The notes: generated by a model not told the origin, from the sequence alone. Counted from the stretch's first letter, positions 33,839 to 44,475 are shown. The stretch: DNA of 64,000 bases from an uncultured Alphaproteobacteria bacterium (GCA_958295725.1 OY282368.1:1198501-1262500); one strand, 5' to 3'. A program made the numbers and translations.

Positions 33839-35926
33839 TCAGCCGGACCTCAGGTAGCCCACGGCGGCGTCGCGTTCGAAGAGATAGAGCAGCACTCTCA
33901 GCGCTCGTCCGCGGTCGGAAGACAGGTCGGGGTCCCGCTCCAGCGCCAGTCTGGCGTCGTCGCGGGCGGCCAGCATGAGCTCCTCGTGCGCCGCGACGTC
34001 CGCCAGCCGGAAATCGGGAAGGCCGCTCTGGCGGGTGCCGAGCACCTCGCCGGCGCCTCTGAGGCGCAGGTCCTCCTCGGCGATCCGGAAGCCGTCGTCG
34101 GTCTCTCGCATGATCCGGATGCGCGCCCGGGCCGCGTCGCCCAGCGGGGCGGCGTAAAGCAACAGGCATCGGCCCCGCCGGTCCCCTCGGCCGACGCGCC
34201 CCCGCAGTTGATGGAGCTGAGCCAGACCGAACCTCTCCGCGTGCTCGACGACCATGACGGTCGCCTCGGGAATGTCGACGCCGACCTCGATCACGGTGGT
34301 CGCCACGAGCACCGATACCTCGCCGGCGGCGAACCCGTTCATTCGCGCGTCTTTCTCGGCGCTCTTCATGCGGCCGTGCAACAGGGCGACGCCGCCGCCC
34401 AGACTCCCGGCGAGCGCGGCGTGGCGTTCCTCGGCCGCGGCGGCGTCGACGACGTCCGATTCCTCCACGAGCGGGCATACCCAGTAGACCCGGTCGCCGC
34501 CGGCGACGGCCCGGCGCACCGCCTGGACGACTTCGTCGAGACGGTCGAGCGGCATGGCGCGCGTGTCCACGGGCGTTCGGCCCGGCGGCTTTTCGTCCAG
34601 CCGCGAGACGTCCATGTCGCCGTATGCGGTCATGGTGAGCGTCCGGGGTATCGGCGTCGCCGTCATGACGAGAAGATTGGCGCGGGCGCCGGCGGCCTTG
34701 GCCGTCAGGGCGAGGCGCTGGTGGACGCCGAATCGATGTTGCTCGTCAATCACCGCGAACGCGAGGTCGCCGAAGGCGACGCCTTCCTGAAAGATCGCGT
34801 GCGTGCCGACGAGTATGTCGATCTCGCCCGCCCGCAGATTGGCGAGAGTCCGTCGGCGGGACTCGCCCTTTTCCCGCCCCGTCAGGAGGACGAGGCGGAT
34901 GCCGAGCCCGACGCAGAGCGGCGCGAGCACATCGCGGTGCTGCCGGGCCAGAATCTCGGTCGGCGCCATGAGCGCCGCCTGAGCCCCGCATTCGACGGCA
35001 TTGAGCATGGCCAGAAAGGCCACGATCGTTTTCCCCGACCCCACGTCGCCTTGCAGCAATCGCAGCATACGGGCGGGGGAGGCCATGTCGTCGCATATCT
35101 CCTTCAGCGCCCGCTCCTGGGCCCCGGTCAGGGAATAGGGGAGGGACGCGAGGGTCCGCGTCCGGAGCGAACCGTCCCCGGAAACGGCGCGTCCCGCGCC
35201 CTCGCGGACGCTCTCGCGGACCAGGGCGAGGGCGAGCTGGTTGGCCATGAGCTCGTCGTAGGCCAGCCGTTCTCGCGCCGGATGGTCGGGCTTCAGGCGG
35301 TCCGGCGACTCCGGGGCGTGCGCGGCCAGGAGCGCGTCCTTCCACCCCGGCCATCGACGTCGCGAGAGGAATCGGGGCTCCAGCCATTCGGGGAGGTCGG
35401 GCGCCTTGTCGAGCGCCGACCGGACGGCGCGCCGCAACGGTCGCGCGGTCAGTCCTGCCGTCAGCGGGTAGACGGGCTCCACGATCTTGAGGGCATCGAG
35501 CTCCTCGACGGTCCCGATGTGGTCGGGGTGCGCGATTTGGATCTCGTCCCGGTAACGCTGGATGCGGCCGCTCACCACGCGTTCCTCGCCGACGGGCAAC
35601 GCGCGCTCCAGGTAGTCCGGCCTGGCGCGAAAGAAAACCAAGGTCAGCAGGGCACTGTCGTCGCGGCACAGGACCTTGTACGGCAGGCGCTTGTCGGGGG
35701 CCGGCAGATGACGTTCGACGACCACGGTCATCGTCACGATGGCGCCCTCGGGAGCGTTCGCCACCGGGGGCGAGTGGCGGCGGTCGACGATCTGGATCGG
35801 CAGATGCCAGTACAGGTCCACGAGCCGGGGGCCGGCGATCTTCTCGATCAGCTTCGCGATACGGGGTCCGACGCCCGGCAGGCTGGCGACGGGTGCGAAG
35901 GCGGGGAAGAGGATTTCCGGGCGCAT
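33839..35926 (-). CDS. recG: ATP-dependent DNA helicase RecG
   Basis: 695 aa, the expected length. N-terminal wedge/OB domain (1-~260), Walker A GDVGSGKT (293-300), DExH variant VIDEQHRFGVHQR, SAT-like TATPIPRT, and C-terminal QLRGRVGRGDRRG with the TRG motif. RecG regresses stalled replication forks and branch-migrates junctions. The ATG at 35926 begins the conserved MRPEILFPAFAPV; earlier in-frame starts lack ribosome sites. It is transcribed away from sdhE-mfd, the usual alphaproteobacterial arrangement. Confidence 0.95.
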   Translation of the reverse strand: MRPEILFPAFAPVASLPGVGPRIAKLIEKIAGPRLVDLYWHLPIQIVDRRHSPPVANAPEGAIVTMTVVVERHLPAPDKRLPYKVLCRDDSALLTLVFFRARPDYLERALPVGEERVVSGRIQRYRDEIQIAHPDHIGTVEELDALKIVEPVYPLTAGLTARPLRRAVRSALDKAPDLPEWLEPRFLSRRRWPGWKDALLAAHAPESPDRLKPDHPARERLAYDELMANQLALALVRESVREGAGRAVSGDGSLRTRTLASLPYSLTGAQERALKEICDDMASPARMLRLLQGDVGSGKTIVAFLAMLNAVECGAQAALMAPTEILARQHRDVLAPLCVGLGIRLVLLTGREKGESRRRTLANLRAGEIDILVGTHAIFQEGVAFGDLAFAVIDEQHRFGVHQRLALTAKAAGARANLLVMTATPIPRTLTMTAYGDMDVSRLDEKPPGRTPVDTRAMPLDRLDEVVQAVRRAVAGGDRVYWVCPLVEESDVVDAAAAEERHAALAGSLGGGVALLHGRMKSAEKDARMNGFAAGEVSVLVATTVIEVGVDIPEATVMVVEHAERFGLAQLHQLRGRVGRGDRRGRCLLLYAAPLGDAARARIRIMRETDDGFRIAEEDLRLRGAGEVLGTRQSGLPDFRLADVAAHEELMLAARDDARLALERDPDLSSDRGRALRVLLYLFERDAAVGYLRSG

Positions 35927-36150
35927 GGGCTGGTGCGAGCGCATCACGGCAATGCGGGCCAAGCCCGGCGACCTTATCGCAGGCGCTGGACGCGTGTCAT
36001 ATCGGCTCTCCGGCCGTCGCGGAACGCCCGGCGACCGTGACAGCGAGGCCGCCGCGGACTATATCGAACCCCCAGTCGACTCTGGACCGCCCGCCGCGGG
36101 ATCCGTGCGCGGGGAGCCAAGAGTCCGTCCACCTCGAGGACCGGAGCCCA

Positions 36151-36432
36151 GTGACCGACGAGAGCCCGCCCATCGACGAGTCGGAGGCGAAACGAAGGCG
36201 TTTGCTGTACCGCAGCCGGAACCGGGGAACGAAGGAGACCGACCTTTTGCTCGGCCGGTTCGCGAGCCGACATCTGGAGGCGTTCGACGACCGGCAACTC
36301 GCGCGTTACGAGGCGCTTCTGAGAGAGAGCGACCCCGACATCCTGGCCTGGATAGCCGGCCGCGAAGCCCCGCCACCCGAACACGACAACGACGTGATGA
36401 AGTTTCTTCTGGAATTCAAGTATTATGAATAA
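36151..36432 (+). CDS. sdhE: Succinate dehydrogenase assembly factor SdhE
   Basis: 93 aa. The RRRLLYRSRNRGTKETDLLLGRF segment carries the flavinylation RGxxE motif, followed by FDDRQLARYEALLRESDPDILAWI. It promotes covalent FAD attachment to SdhA. GTG start at 36151 with GGAG upstream. The last 8 nt overlap the start of mfd. Confidence 0.93.
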   Translation: MTDESPPIDESEAKRRRLLYRSRNRGTKETDLLLGRFASRHLEAFDDRQLARYEALLRESDPDILAWIAGREAPPPEHDNDVMKFLLEFKYYE

Positions 36433-39400
36433 CTTTCTGAATTTGAAAGATATTGAATGGGGGGAACCGACATCCGTCACGTTGTCGGGCACTCCCGAGG
36501 GGATGGACGCGCTCGCTCTGGCCGAGATCGCGCGCCTTCATGCCGCGGGAGCCCTGCACATCGCGCTCGACGCGGAACGAATGGACACGACGGCGCGGGC
36601 GATCGCCTTCTTCGCGCCCGACGTCGAAGTAGTCAGGATTCCCGCGTGGGATTGCCTGCCCTATGACCGGGTGTCTCCCAATCCCGAGGTGGCCAGCGCG
36701 CGCCTGGACGGCCTGTGCCGGCTCGCCTCGTCGGAACCCGGGTCCGGATCCGCGCGGGTCGTCGTCACCACCCTCAACACGAGCGTTCAACGGGCGCCGG
36801 CCCGGGAGGTCGTGAGCTCCGCCGTCTACCGCGCCTCCGTCGGGGAACGCCTGGAGCTCGATGCCCTCGTCGAATTCCTGGCGCGCCACGGATATCAGCG
36901 GACGGGAACCGTCAGGGAGCCCGGCGAGTTCGCCGTGCGCGGCGGTATCGTGGACATCTTCCCGACGGGCACCGAGCACCCCCTCCGTCTCGACCTTTTC
37001 GGGGACGAACTGGAGGGCGTTCGCACGTTCGATCCTCTTTCCCAGCGTACCGTGGCGCGCGTCGGGAGTCTCGAGCTGGGGCCGGTCGGCGAAGCCTTCC
37101 TGGACGAGGAGTCGATCGCGCGGTTCCGTGGCGGATACGGCAGCCGCTTCGGCGCCGTGGCCGGGCAAACCGATCCGCTCTATCAGGCCGTCGCCGCAGG
37201 CAGGCGACACATGGGGATGGAGCATTGGCTCCCGTTGTTCCACGAGAAATTGGAGACCCTGTTCGATTATCTACCCGGGGCCGTGGTCGCGCGGGAGGCC
37301 TCGGTCGACGACGCCCTGGACCGGCGGCTTGAGACCATCGTCGATTACTACGAGGCGCGGAAATCGGGAGAACGGGGTGGCGGGACGAACGGTGCGGCCG
37401 TCTACCGCCCGCTGCCGCCGGAAGAGCTCTATCTGACGCGGGAGGAATGGTGCGCGCGCGTCGTGTCGCGCGCGAGCGTCGTGTTCTCCCAATTCCGTCT
37501 GCCCGGGTCTCCGCGGGTCCATGATCTCGGCGGGCGGCGGGCTCGGGATTTCACGCCGGAACGCGCCCGACAGGACCTCGACCTGTTCGATGCCGTGCGG
37601 GACCACGTCGACGGCCTGACGCGCGCCGGAACATCCGTCGTCATGGCGGCGTATTCGCCGGGCACGCGCGATCGCCTGTCCGGTCTTCTGGCGGATCATG
37701 GCATCCAGGGTTGCGTGAACGTGGAAAGCTGGCCCGAGGCGCGGCGGTCGCCCCCGGATGCGGTCGGCCTCGCGGTGCTGGGTCTGGAGCACGGCTTCGA
37801 GACCGACGGGCTCGCCGTCATCACCGAGCGGGATATCCTGGGCGCGCGCGCGTCCCGGCCGGTCAAGCGCGCGCGGCGCGGCGGGGACTTCATCGTGGAG
37901 GCCTCGGCGCTCTCGCCCGGTGACATCGTCGTCCACGTCGAACACGGCATCGGGCGATATGCGGACCTGTCGACGATCGACGTCGCCGGCGCGCCCCACG
38001 ATTGCCTGCTGATACTCTACGACGGCGACGACAAGCTCTATATCCCCGTCGAGAATATCGAGGTCGTCTCGCGATACGGATCGGAGGATTCCGAGGTCCG
38101 GCTCGACCGCCTCGGCGGCGGTGGCTGGCAGGCGAGGAAGGCCCGCGCCAAGGCGCGGATCCGGGATATCGCCGACCAGCTGATCAAGATCGCCGCGGCG
38201 CGCGAACTGCGGAAGGGCGAGGTCCTCACTCCGTCTGAAGGCATGTACGAGGAATTCTGCGCCCACTTTCCCTATCACGAGACCGAGGACCAGCAACAGG
38301 TGATCGAGGACGTTCTGCGCGATCTCGCCGCCGGCCGGCCCATGGATCGCCTCGTCTGCGGCGACGTCGGATTCGGCAAGACCGAGGTCGCGCTTCGATC
38401 CGCTTTCGTCGCCGTCATGGCGGGCAAGCAGGTCGCGCTCATCGCGCCGACGACCCTGTTGGCGCGCCAGCACCACGCGACGTTCCGAGAGCGGTTCGCG
38501 GCCTGGCCGGTGAAGATCGGACGCCTGTCCCGCATGGTCGGACCCAAGGAAACGGCGGAGACGAAAGCGGGACTGGGGTCGGGCGACATCGACATCGTGA
38601 TCGGCACGCACGCCTTGCTCGGCAAAAACCTCAAGTTCCGCGATCTCGGTCTTATCGTCGTCGACGAGGAACAGCATTTCGGCGTGGCGCAGAAGGAGCG
38701 CCTCAAGAATCTCCGCGCCGTGGCCCACGTCCTCACGCTCACCGCGACGCCGATTCCCCGGACGCTGCATCTGGCACTGTCAGGCGTTCGCGAGCTGAGT
38801 CTCATGGCAACGCCCCCGGCCGACCGGCTCGCGGTCCGGACATTCATCACGCCGTTCGACCCGGTGGTCGTGCGCGAAGCGCTGATGCGCGAACGCTATC
38901 GGGGCGGCCAGAGTTTCTACGTCTGCCCACGGATCTCCGATATCCCCGACATCGAGGCGTTCCTGCGTGAGCACGTTCCCGAGGCGCGCGTCGGCATCGC
39001 CCACGGACAGATGCCGGTGGGGGAACTCGACGAAGTCATGCACGCCTTCTACGAGGGCGGCATCGACATCCTGTTGTGCACCAACATCATCGAGTCCGGC
39101 CTCGACATCCCGACCGCGAACACGCTTGTCGTGCATCGCTCGGACATGTACGGGCTGGCCCAGCTCTACCAGCTCAGGGGCCGAATCGGTCGCTCCAGGA
39201 TCCGGGGATACGCTTACTTCACCCTGCCCGCCCGCCGTATCCCCACGGAAACGGCGGAAAAGCGGTTGAAGGTCATGCAGGCCCTGGAAGGGCTCGGCGC
39301 CGGATTCTCGCTCGCGAGCCACGATCTCGACATTCGCGGCGCCGGAAACCTTCTGGGCGCGGAGCAATCCGGGCACATCCGCGAAGTCGGACTCGAGCTC

Positions 39401-39976
39401 TATCAAGAGATGCTGGAGGAGGCGGTGGCGGCGGCGCGCGGGACGGACGGCGACGGCGCCGCCGAGGATAAATGGTCGCCACAGATCAGCATCGGCACCT
39501 CCGTGCTGATTCCGGAACGGTACGTTCCGGACCTCGACGCGCGGCTCGGCCTGTACCGGCGGCTCGCGCGGCTCGAGAGTCGCGCCGAGATCGACGCCTA
39601 CGCGGCCGAGCTCATCGACCGGTTCGGTCCCCTGCCCGAGGAAGTGGACAATCTGCTGCGGGTCGTCGCGATCAAACAGTTCTGCCGCGACGCGGGCGTC
39701 GAGCGCGTGGAAGCCGGTCCGAAGGGCGTCGTGGTCGCCTTTCACAACGACAGCTTCGCCAATCCCGCGGGGTTGGTCGAGTTCATCTCGAGGCAGTCGG
39801 GAACCGCGAAGCTGCGGCCGGATCACCGCCTAGTCTATATGCGCGCCTGGGACGACGCCGACTCGCGCCTGTCCGGCGTCACGCATCTGGTGCGGAACCT
39901 GGCGGAGACCGCGGATCAGGCTTCGCGATCGACCGTTTCCGACTCCGCCCCGGCCTCCGCCTCGCGCGCCATGTGA
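36425..39976 (+). CDS. mfd: Transcription-repair coupling factor Mfd
   Basis: 1183 aa. UvrB-like N-terminal region (~1-330), RNA-polymerase-interacting domain with DIVVHVEHGIGRYADLSTID (~500), then the translocase core with Walker A GDVGFGKTE (~645), DEEQHFGV, TATPIPRTLHLALSG, RGRIGRS and C-terminal autoinhibitory domain. It removes stalled RNA polymerase at lesions and recruits UvrA. Overlaps sdhE by 8 nt. Its 3' end overlaps the convergent DsbA-family gene by about 60 bp. Confidence 0.96.
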   Translation: MNNFLNLKDIEWGEPTSVTLSGTPEGMDALALAEIARLHAAGALHIALDAERMDTTARAIAFFAPDVEVVRIPAWDCLPYDRVSPNPEVASARLDGLCRLASSEPGSGSARVVVTTLNTSVQRAPAREVVSSAVYRASVGERLELDALVEFLARHGYQRTGTVREPGEFAVRGGIVDIFPTGTEHPLRLDLFGDELEGVRTFDPLSQRTVARVGSLELGPVGEAFLDEESIARFRGGYGSRFGAVAGQTDPLYQAVAAGRRHMGMEHWLPLFHEKLETLFDYLPGAVVAREASVDDALDRRLETIVDYYEARKSGERGGGTNGAAVYRPLPPEELYLTREEWCARVVSRASVVFSQFRLPGSPRVHDLGGRRARDFTPERARQDLDLFDAVRDHVDGLTRAGTSVVMAAYSPGTRDRLSGLLADHGIQGCVNVESWPEARRSPPDAVGLAVLGLEHGFETDGLAVITERDILGARASRPVKRARRGGDFIVEASALSPGDIVVHVEHGIGRYADLSTIDVAGAPHDCLLILYDGDDKLYIPVENIEVVSRYGSEDSEVRLDRLGGGGWQARKARAKARIRDIADQLIKIAAARELRKGEVLTPSEGMYEEFCAHFPYHETEDQQQVIEDVLRDLAAGRPMDRLVCGDVGFGKTEVALRSAFVAVMAGKQVALIAPTTLLARQHHATFRERFAAWPVKIGRLSRMVGPKETAETKAGLGSGDIDIVIGTHALLGKNLKFRDLGLIVVDEEQHFGVAQKERLKNLRAVAHVLTLTATPIPRTLHLALSGVRELSLMATPPADRLAVRTFITPFDPVVVREALMRERYRGGQSFYVCPRISDIPDIEAFLREHVPEARVGIAHGQMPVGELDEVMHAFYEGGIDILLCTNIIESGLDIPTANTLVVHRSDMYGLAQLYQLRGRIGRSRIRGYAYFTLPARRIPTETAEKRLKVMQALEGLGAGFSLASHDLDIRGAGNLLGAEQSGHIREVGLELYQEMLEEAVAAARGTDGDGAAEDKWSPQISIGTSVLIPERYVPDLDARLGLYRRLARLESRAEIDAYAAELIDRFGPLPEEVDNLLRVVAIKQFCRDAGVERVEAGPKGVVVAFHNDSFANPAGLVEFISRQSGTAKLRPDHRLVYMRAWDDADSRLSGVTHLVRNLAETADQASRSTVSDSAPASASRAM

Positions 39977-40590
39977 TCGAACAGTTCCATGAAGGCGTCG
40001 GGCTCCTGCGCACCGAACACGACGTACTTCTTCGCGAACACGAAACAAGGGACCGCGTTCACGCCCATGGTCCGCGCCGCCTCGTCTTCCTTGCGGACCA
40101 GATCGACGTCCTCCCCTCGCTCCAGGAGATCCGCGACGCGGTCCGCGTCCATGCCCGCGTACCGCGCCACCTCGACCAGTTCCTCCCGGTCGCCGATATC
40201 TCCGCCTTGGGTGAAGTAACGCTCGAACAGCCGCTCCACTACGGCGTCCTGCACACCGGCGGCGCCTGCCCAGCGGATCAATCGGTGCGAATCGATCGTA
40301 TTGGGCGTTCTCGGTATGGCCGCGAAATCGAAAGGGATACCTTCGAGACCGCCAGCGCCGCGGACATTTTCGTAGACCGCCCGGGCCCGCTCCCCGTCGC
40401 CGAACTTCGAGGTCACGTACTCGGTCCGGTCCATGCCCTCCGCGGGCATGTCGGGATTGAGCTGGAACGTTCGCCAATGCACGTCGACCCCGATGTCCGG
40501 CCGTTCGGCGAGGGCGCGCTCGAAACGACGCTTGCCCACGAAACACCATGGGCAGATCGTGTCGGAGACGATATCGACGTTCACGTACAC
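39916..40590 (-). CDS. DsbA-family oxidoreductase, FrnE-like
   Basis: 224 aa with a GTG start near 40590 (a GTG two codons later is also possible; no strong ribosome site). Redox motif CPWC at 13-16 in VSDTICPWCFVGKRRFE, helical insert, then the cis-Pro loop in MGVNAVPCFVFAKKYVVFGAQ. FrnE-type proteins are cytoplasmic DsbA-fold thiol oxidoreductases linked to polyketide steps or oxidative stress. No signal peptide. Confidence 0.85.
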   Translation of the reverse strand: MYVNVDIVSDTICPWCFVGKRRFERALAERPDIGVDVHWRTFQLNPDMPAEGMDRTEYVTSKFGDGERARAVYENVRGAGGLEGIPFDFAAIPRTPNTIDSHRLIRWAGAAGVQDAVVERLFERYFTQGGDIGDREELVEVARYAGMDADRVADLLERGEDVDLVRKEDEAARTMGVNAVPCFVFAKKYVVFGAQEPDAFMELFDHMAREAEAGAESETVDREA

Positions 40591-40726
40591 GAAGCGATCA
40601 TAGCAGCTCGTCCCGGATTCTTCGGCCACCGTCGAGACGGTATTTCGCGAATGTTGCCGGGCTTTCGACGCGGCACTAAGGTTCGGGAAACGATATCCGT
40701 TGCGGAAGATGGAGGGGGCGCGATCC

Positions 40727-41491
40727 GTGAGCAACCTGTTCTCGCTGGAGGGCCGGACGGCCTTGGTGACGGGTGCCTCGAGCGGCCTGGGGCGGCATTT
40801 CTCGTTGACGCTGGCGAGGGCCGGCGCCCGCGTCGCGGTCTGCGCCCGGCGCGCGGGTCGCCTGAAGGAGCTCGTCGAGGAGATCGAGGCGTTCGACGGA
40901 CGGGCGATGGCGTTCTCCATGAACGTGACCGATCACGACAGCATCGTGGGCGCGGTGGACGGCGCGGAAACCGAGCTCGGAGCGATCAGCGTGCTGGTCA
41001 ACAACGCCGGAACCACGGTCACCAAGAAGGTCGTGGACTTCACGATCGAGGACTACGACCATGTGATGGACACCAATCTCAAGGGCGCATGGCTCGTGGC
41101 GCAGGAAGTGGGAAGGAAGATGATCGCCCACGGGCATGGCGGTTCCATCGTCAACATCGCGTCCATGGCGGGTATTCATGCCGTCCGCCTGTTGAGCGTC
41201 TACGGCATGTCGAAAGCCGGCGTGGCGCACATGACACGGTTCATGGCGCAGGAGTGGGCGCGTCACGACATCCGCGTCAACGCCATCGCGCCGGGCTACA
41301 TCGAGACCGAGCTCAACGCCGCCTTCTTCGCCAGCGAAAAGGGACGGGAGTTCGTCGGACGATTCCTGCGCAAACGAGTCGGCAAGCCCGCGGACCTCGA
41401 CGGCGTGCTGTTGCTGCTCGCATCGTCCGCTTCCGACTTTGTCACCGGCACGGTCATCGAGGCGGACGACGGTCTCGGTCTGGTGATGTGA
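40727..41491 (+). CDS. Short-chain dehydrogenase/reductase
   Basis: 254 aa. TGASSGLGRHF cofactor loop, NNAG, Ser in VNIASMAGI and YGMSKAG (YxxxK). RR after beta-2 (ARRAGR) favours NADP(H). GTG start at 40727, with GGAGGGGG at ideal spacing. The two amidohydrolase genes follow at 10-nt and 3-nt spacing, so this is the head of a three-gene operon. Confidence 0.9.
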   Translation: MSNLFSLEGRTALVTGASSGLGRHFSLTLARAGARVAVCARRAGRLKELVEEIEAFDGRAMAFSMNVTDHDSIVGAVDGAETELGAISVLVNNAGTTVTKKVVDFTIEDYDHVMDTNLKGAWLVAQEVGRKMIAHGHGGSIVNIASMAGIHAVRLLSVYGMSKAGVAHMTRFMAQEWARHDIRVNAIAPGYIETELNAAFFASEKGREFVGRFLRKRVGKPADLDGVLLLLASSASDFVTGTVIEADDGLGLVM

Positions 41492-41501
41492 CGGAGATGT
41501 G

Positions 41502-42782
41502 ATGGATCTGATCCTTCGGGGCGGCAATCTTCCCGACGGGCGCGAAAACGTCGATATCGGGATCGAGGCGGGGCGGATAGCGGCCGTCGGAGCCGTCTCG
41601 CCCGCCGGCACCGCGGAGGAGATCGACTGCCGAGGCCGTTTGATCGCGCCGCCGTTCGTCGATGCCCACTTCCATATGGACGCGACGCTGACCGCGGGCC
41701 GACCGAGACACAACGGCTCGGGAACCCTTCTCGAGGGTATCGCGCTGTGGGAGGAGTTGAAGCCCACGCTCACGTTCGACGACTACGTCTCGCGTGCGCT
41801 CCGGTACTGCGACTGGGCCGTCGGGCGCGGCCTGCTCGCCATCCGCAGCCACGTCGACACGACCGACCCGAGCCTCACGGGCGTCGCGGCGCTCCTGGAC
41901 GTTCGCGAAACGGTGAGGGACTATCTCGATCTGCAGCTCGTGGCCTTTCCGCAGGACGGATACTTGCGTTCGCCCGTCGGCAAGGCGAACCTGATCAAGG
42001 CGCTCGACATGGGCGTGGACGTGGTCGGTGGTATCCCCCACTTCGAGCGCACCCAAGGAGATGCCACCGAATCCGTTCGCGCGCTGTGCGAGATCGCCGC
42101 CGAACGCGGCCTCCCCGTGGATATGCACTGCGACGAGACGGACGATCCCACGTCCCGTCACGTGGAAACCCTGGCTGCGGAAACGATCCGTCTCGACCTT
42201 CGGGGACGGGTCGCGGGATCGCACCTCACGTCCATGCATTCGATGGATAACTACTATGCTGGCAAGCTGATCGACCTGATGAAGGAAGCCGACCTTCACG
42301 TCGTGGCGAACCCGACCGCCAACATGCTGCTGATGGGCCGCCAGGATACATATCCCAAACGGCGGGGCATGACGCGGGTGCCGGAGCTCATGGCGGCCGG
42401 GATCAACGTCTCTCTCGGTCAGGACTCGGTGATGGACCCGTGGGGGCCGCTCAACGCCGCCGACATGCTCGACGTGGCGCACATGGCGGTGCACGCGGGT
42501 CACATGTCGGGGCGGGAACAGATCCTGTCCTGTTTCAGGTCCGTTACCGAACGTCCGGCCCGCACGCTGGGTCTGGAGGGGTACGGGCTGGAGCCGGGCC
42601 GCAACGCGGACATGGTCGTATTGCAGGCGACGGACCCCGTGGAAGCCGTCCGTCTCCGGCCGCCGCGCCTCTACGTGATCCGGCGGGGCAAGATCGTCGC
42701 CCGTGGCGCGCCCGCGGAAGTCCGGCTCGATCTCCCCGGACGTCCGAACGCCGTCGACTATGTCCGCGCGGGAGGCGGGTAG
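41502..42782 (+). CDS. Amidohydrolase, cytosine-deaminase-like
   Basis: 426 aa. Metal ligands in VDAHFHMDATL (HxH), HCDETDDP, SHLTSMHSM and GQDSVMDPW match the CodA/isoguanine-deaminase group. C-terminal VLQATDPVEAVRLRPPRLYVIRRGKIVA is typical. It would deaminate cytosine or a related heterocycle or amidine. CGGAG precedes the start; a GTG one codon earlier is possible. Confidence 0.88.
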   Translation: MDLILRGGNLPDGRENVDIGIEAGRIAAVGAVSPAGTAEEIDCRGRLIAPPFVDAHFHMDATLTAGRPRHNGSGTLLEGIALWEELKPTLTFDDYVSRALRYCDWAVGRGLLAIRSHVDTTDPSLTGVAALLDVRETVRDYLDLQLVAFPQDGYLRSPVGKANLIKALDMGVDVVGGIPHFERTQGDATESVRALCEIAAERGLPVDMHCDETDDPTSRHVETLAAETIRLDLRGRVAGSHLTSMHSMDNYYAGKLIDLMKEADLHVVANPTANMLLMGRQDTYPKRRGMTRVPELMAAGINVSLGQDSVMDPWGPLNAADMLDVAHMAVHAGHMSGREQILSCFRSVTERPARTLGLEGYGLEPGRNADMVVLQATDPVEAVRLRPPRLYVIRRGKIVARGAPAEVRLDLPGRPNAVDYVRAGGG

Positions 42783-42785
42783 GCG

Positions 42786-44474
42786 ATGCCGTCCGAGACG
42801 CGACCCGACCGAGGCGCCGATCTGATCCTGACGGGCGGGCGCGTGCTCACCATGGATCCGGGCATGCCGGTAGTGGAGGCCCTCGCCGTATCGGACGGTC
42901 TCGTCTCCGCCGTGGGCAGGGCCGACGACATTCTCGAGATGGCGGGTTCCGGAACGGAAACCATCGACATCGGCGGCCTGACGGCCGTTCCCGGGTTCAA
43001 CGACACACATGCCCACATGGACCGCGAGGGACTGAAATCCCACCGTCCGTCACTGGAGGGCGCGACGTCCGTTCCCGACGTTCTCGACCGCATCGCGAAG
43101 CTCGCGGCCGAGACGCCCCCCGGGGAGTGGATCGTCACCATGCCCGTCGGCGCGCCACCGTGCTACTTCGGCGGCCCGGAGAGCTTGGCGGAAGGGCGGA
43201 TGCCCACGCGCGGGGAGCTCGATGCCGCCGCGCCCGACAATCCGGTCTGCATCGCCGGCGTGTTCGGGAACTGGGGCGCGCCACCCGGATACACGGCTCT
43301 CAACAGCCTGGCGCTCGAGCTGAACGGCATCGACCGCGATACGGTTCCCCGCGTTTCCGGACTCGAGATCGAGCGCGACGAAGCCGGCGAGCCGACCGGC
43401 GTGATCGTCGAATACAACCAGCGGCCGTTCGTCGAATTCGACCTGCTGCCCGCAGTCCCCCGCTTCGGCCTGGAAGAGCGCGTGGACGGTATTTGCCGTT
43501 CCATGAGGGCTTACAACGCCGTCGGGACCACGAGCGTGTACGAAGGCCATGGCCTGAGCGCGCAAACCATCGCCGCGTACCGGGACCTGTGGGAGAAAGG
43601 CGAACTCACCGTGCGGGTCGCGCTGACGCTCAGCCCCGCGTGGCGGGACGTCGCGGAAGCGCGAACCGTCATGCGGGACTGGCTGAGCCACGCGCGGGGC
43701 CGGGGCATGGGCGATCCCTGGCTCTGGATCACCGGCGTTCACATCGCCTATGGCGGGGAGGGGGCCGTCGCCGATCTGGCCCGCGAGGACCTGCCGAACA
43801 CGGGCTGGTCGGGCTTCGTGGAACAGGCGGTCACGCGGAACGAATTCCGGGACTATTGTCTCGCCGCGGCCGAACACGACCTTCGGGTCCACACCATCGT
43901 CGGCGACGATCTGGGGGACGTGGTTCCCGCGCTCGTGGAAGTGGGCGAACGCTATCCCGTCGGAGAGCGGCGTTGGGTCGTCGAGCATATCGGACGCGCG
44001 CGACGGGAAGATCTGGAAACCCTGAAGGAGCTCGGCGTTCTGGTGACGACGATCCCCGCCTATTTCGTCTGGAAAGGCGGCGGGTGGTACGTCGACGACC
44101 CGGACTTCGGCGACTCGGTCGTCGCCCATCGCACCATGCTCGATCTCGGCATCCCGGTCGCGGCGGGCACGGACAACATCCCGTACGATCCGTTCTTCAC
44201 CCTGTGGGTCATGACCACGCGCCGTGAACGGCGCGACAACCGCGTGCTCGGCCCCGATCAGCGGATTTCGGGACTGGAAGCCCTCGACCTGCTGACGACA
44301 CGCGGCGCGTGGCTCACCTTCGAGGAGGAGAGAAAGGGCAGGCTGACGCCGGGGCGGTACGCCGACATCGCCGTGTTGTCGGACGACCCGACGGCGATCG
44401 ATCCCGAGAACCTGCGGGACCTTCGCTGCCGCCTGACGGTGGCGGGGGGAAGAGTCGTGCACCGCGACCTGTAG
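42786..44474 (+). CDS. Amidohydrolase family 3 protein (YtcJ-like)
   Basis: 562 aa. N-terminal ADLILTGGRVLTMD strand, metal HxH in FNDTHAHMD, later EHIGRARRED, AAGTDNIPYDPF and a C-terminal ADIAVLSDDP composite beta domain. The family hydrolyses amide or related bonds, such as N-substituted formamides. Substrate unknown. Starts 3 nt after the cytosine-deaminase-like gene. Confidence 0.88.
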   Translation: MPSETRPDRGADLILTGGRVLTMDPGMPVVEALAVSDGLVSAVGRADDILEMAGSGTETIDIGGLTAVPGFNDTHAHMDREGLKSHRPSLEGATSVPDVLDRIAKLAAETPPGEWIVTMPVGAPPCYFGGPESLAEGRMPTRGELDAAAPDNPVCIAGVFGNWGAPPGYTALNSLALELNGIDRDTVPRVSGLEIERDEAGEPTGVIVEYNQRPFVEFDLLPAVPRFGLEERVDGICRSMRAYNAVGTTSVYEGHGLSAQTIAAYRDLWEKGELTVRVALTLSPAWRDVAEARTVMRDWLSHARGRGMGDPWLWITGVHIAYGGEGAVADLAREDLPNTGWSGFVEQAVTRNEFRDYCLAAAEHDLRVHTIVGDDLGDVVPALVEVGERYPVGERRWVVEHIGRARREDLETLKELGVLVTTIPAYFVWKGGGWYVDDPDFGDSVVAHRTMLDLGIPVAAGTDNIPYDPFFTLWVMTTRRERRDNRVLGPDQRISGLEALDLLTTRGAWLTFEEERKGRLTPGRYADIAVLSDDPTAIDPENLRDLRCRLTVAGGRVVHRDL

Positions 44475-44475
44475 A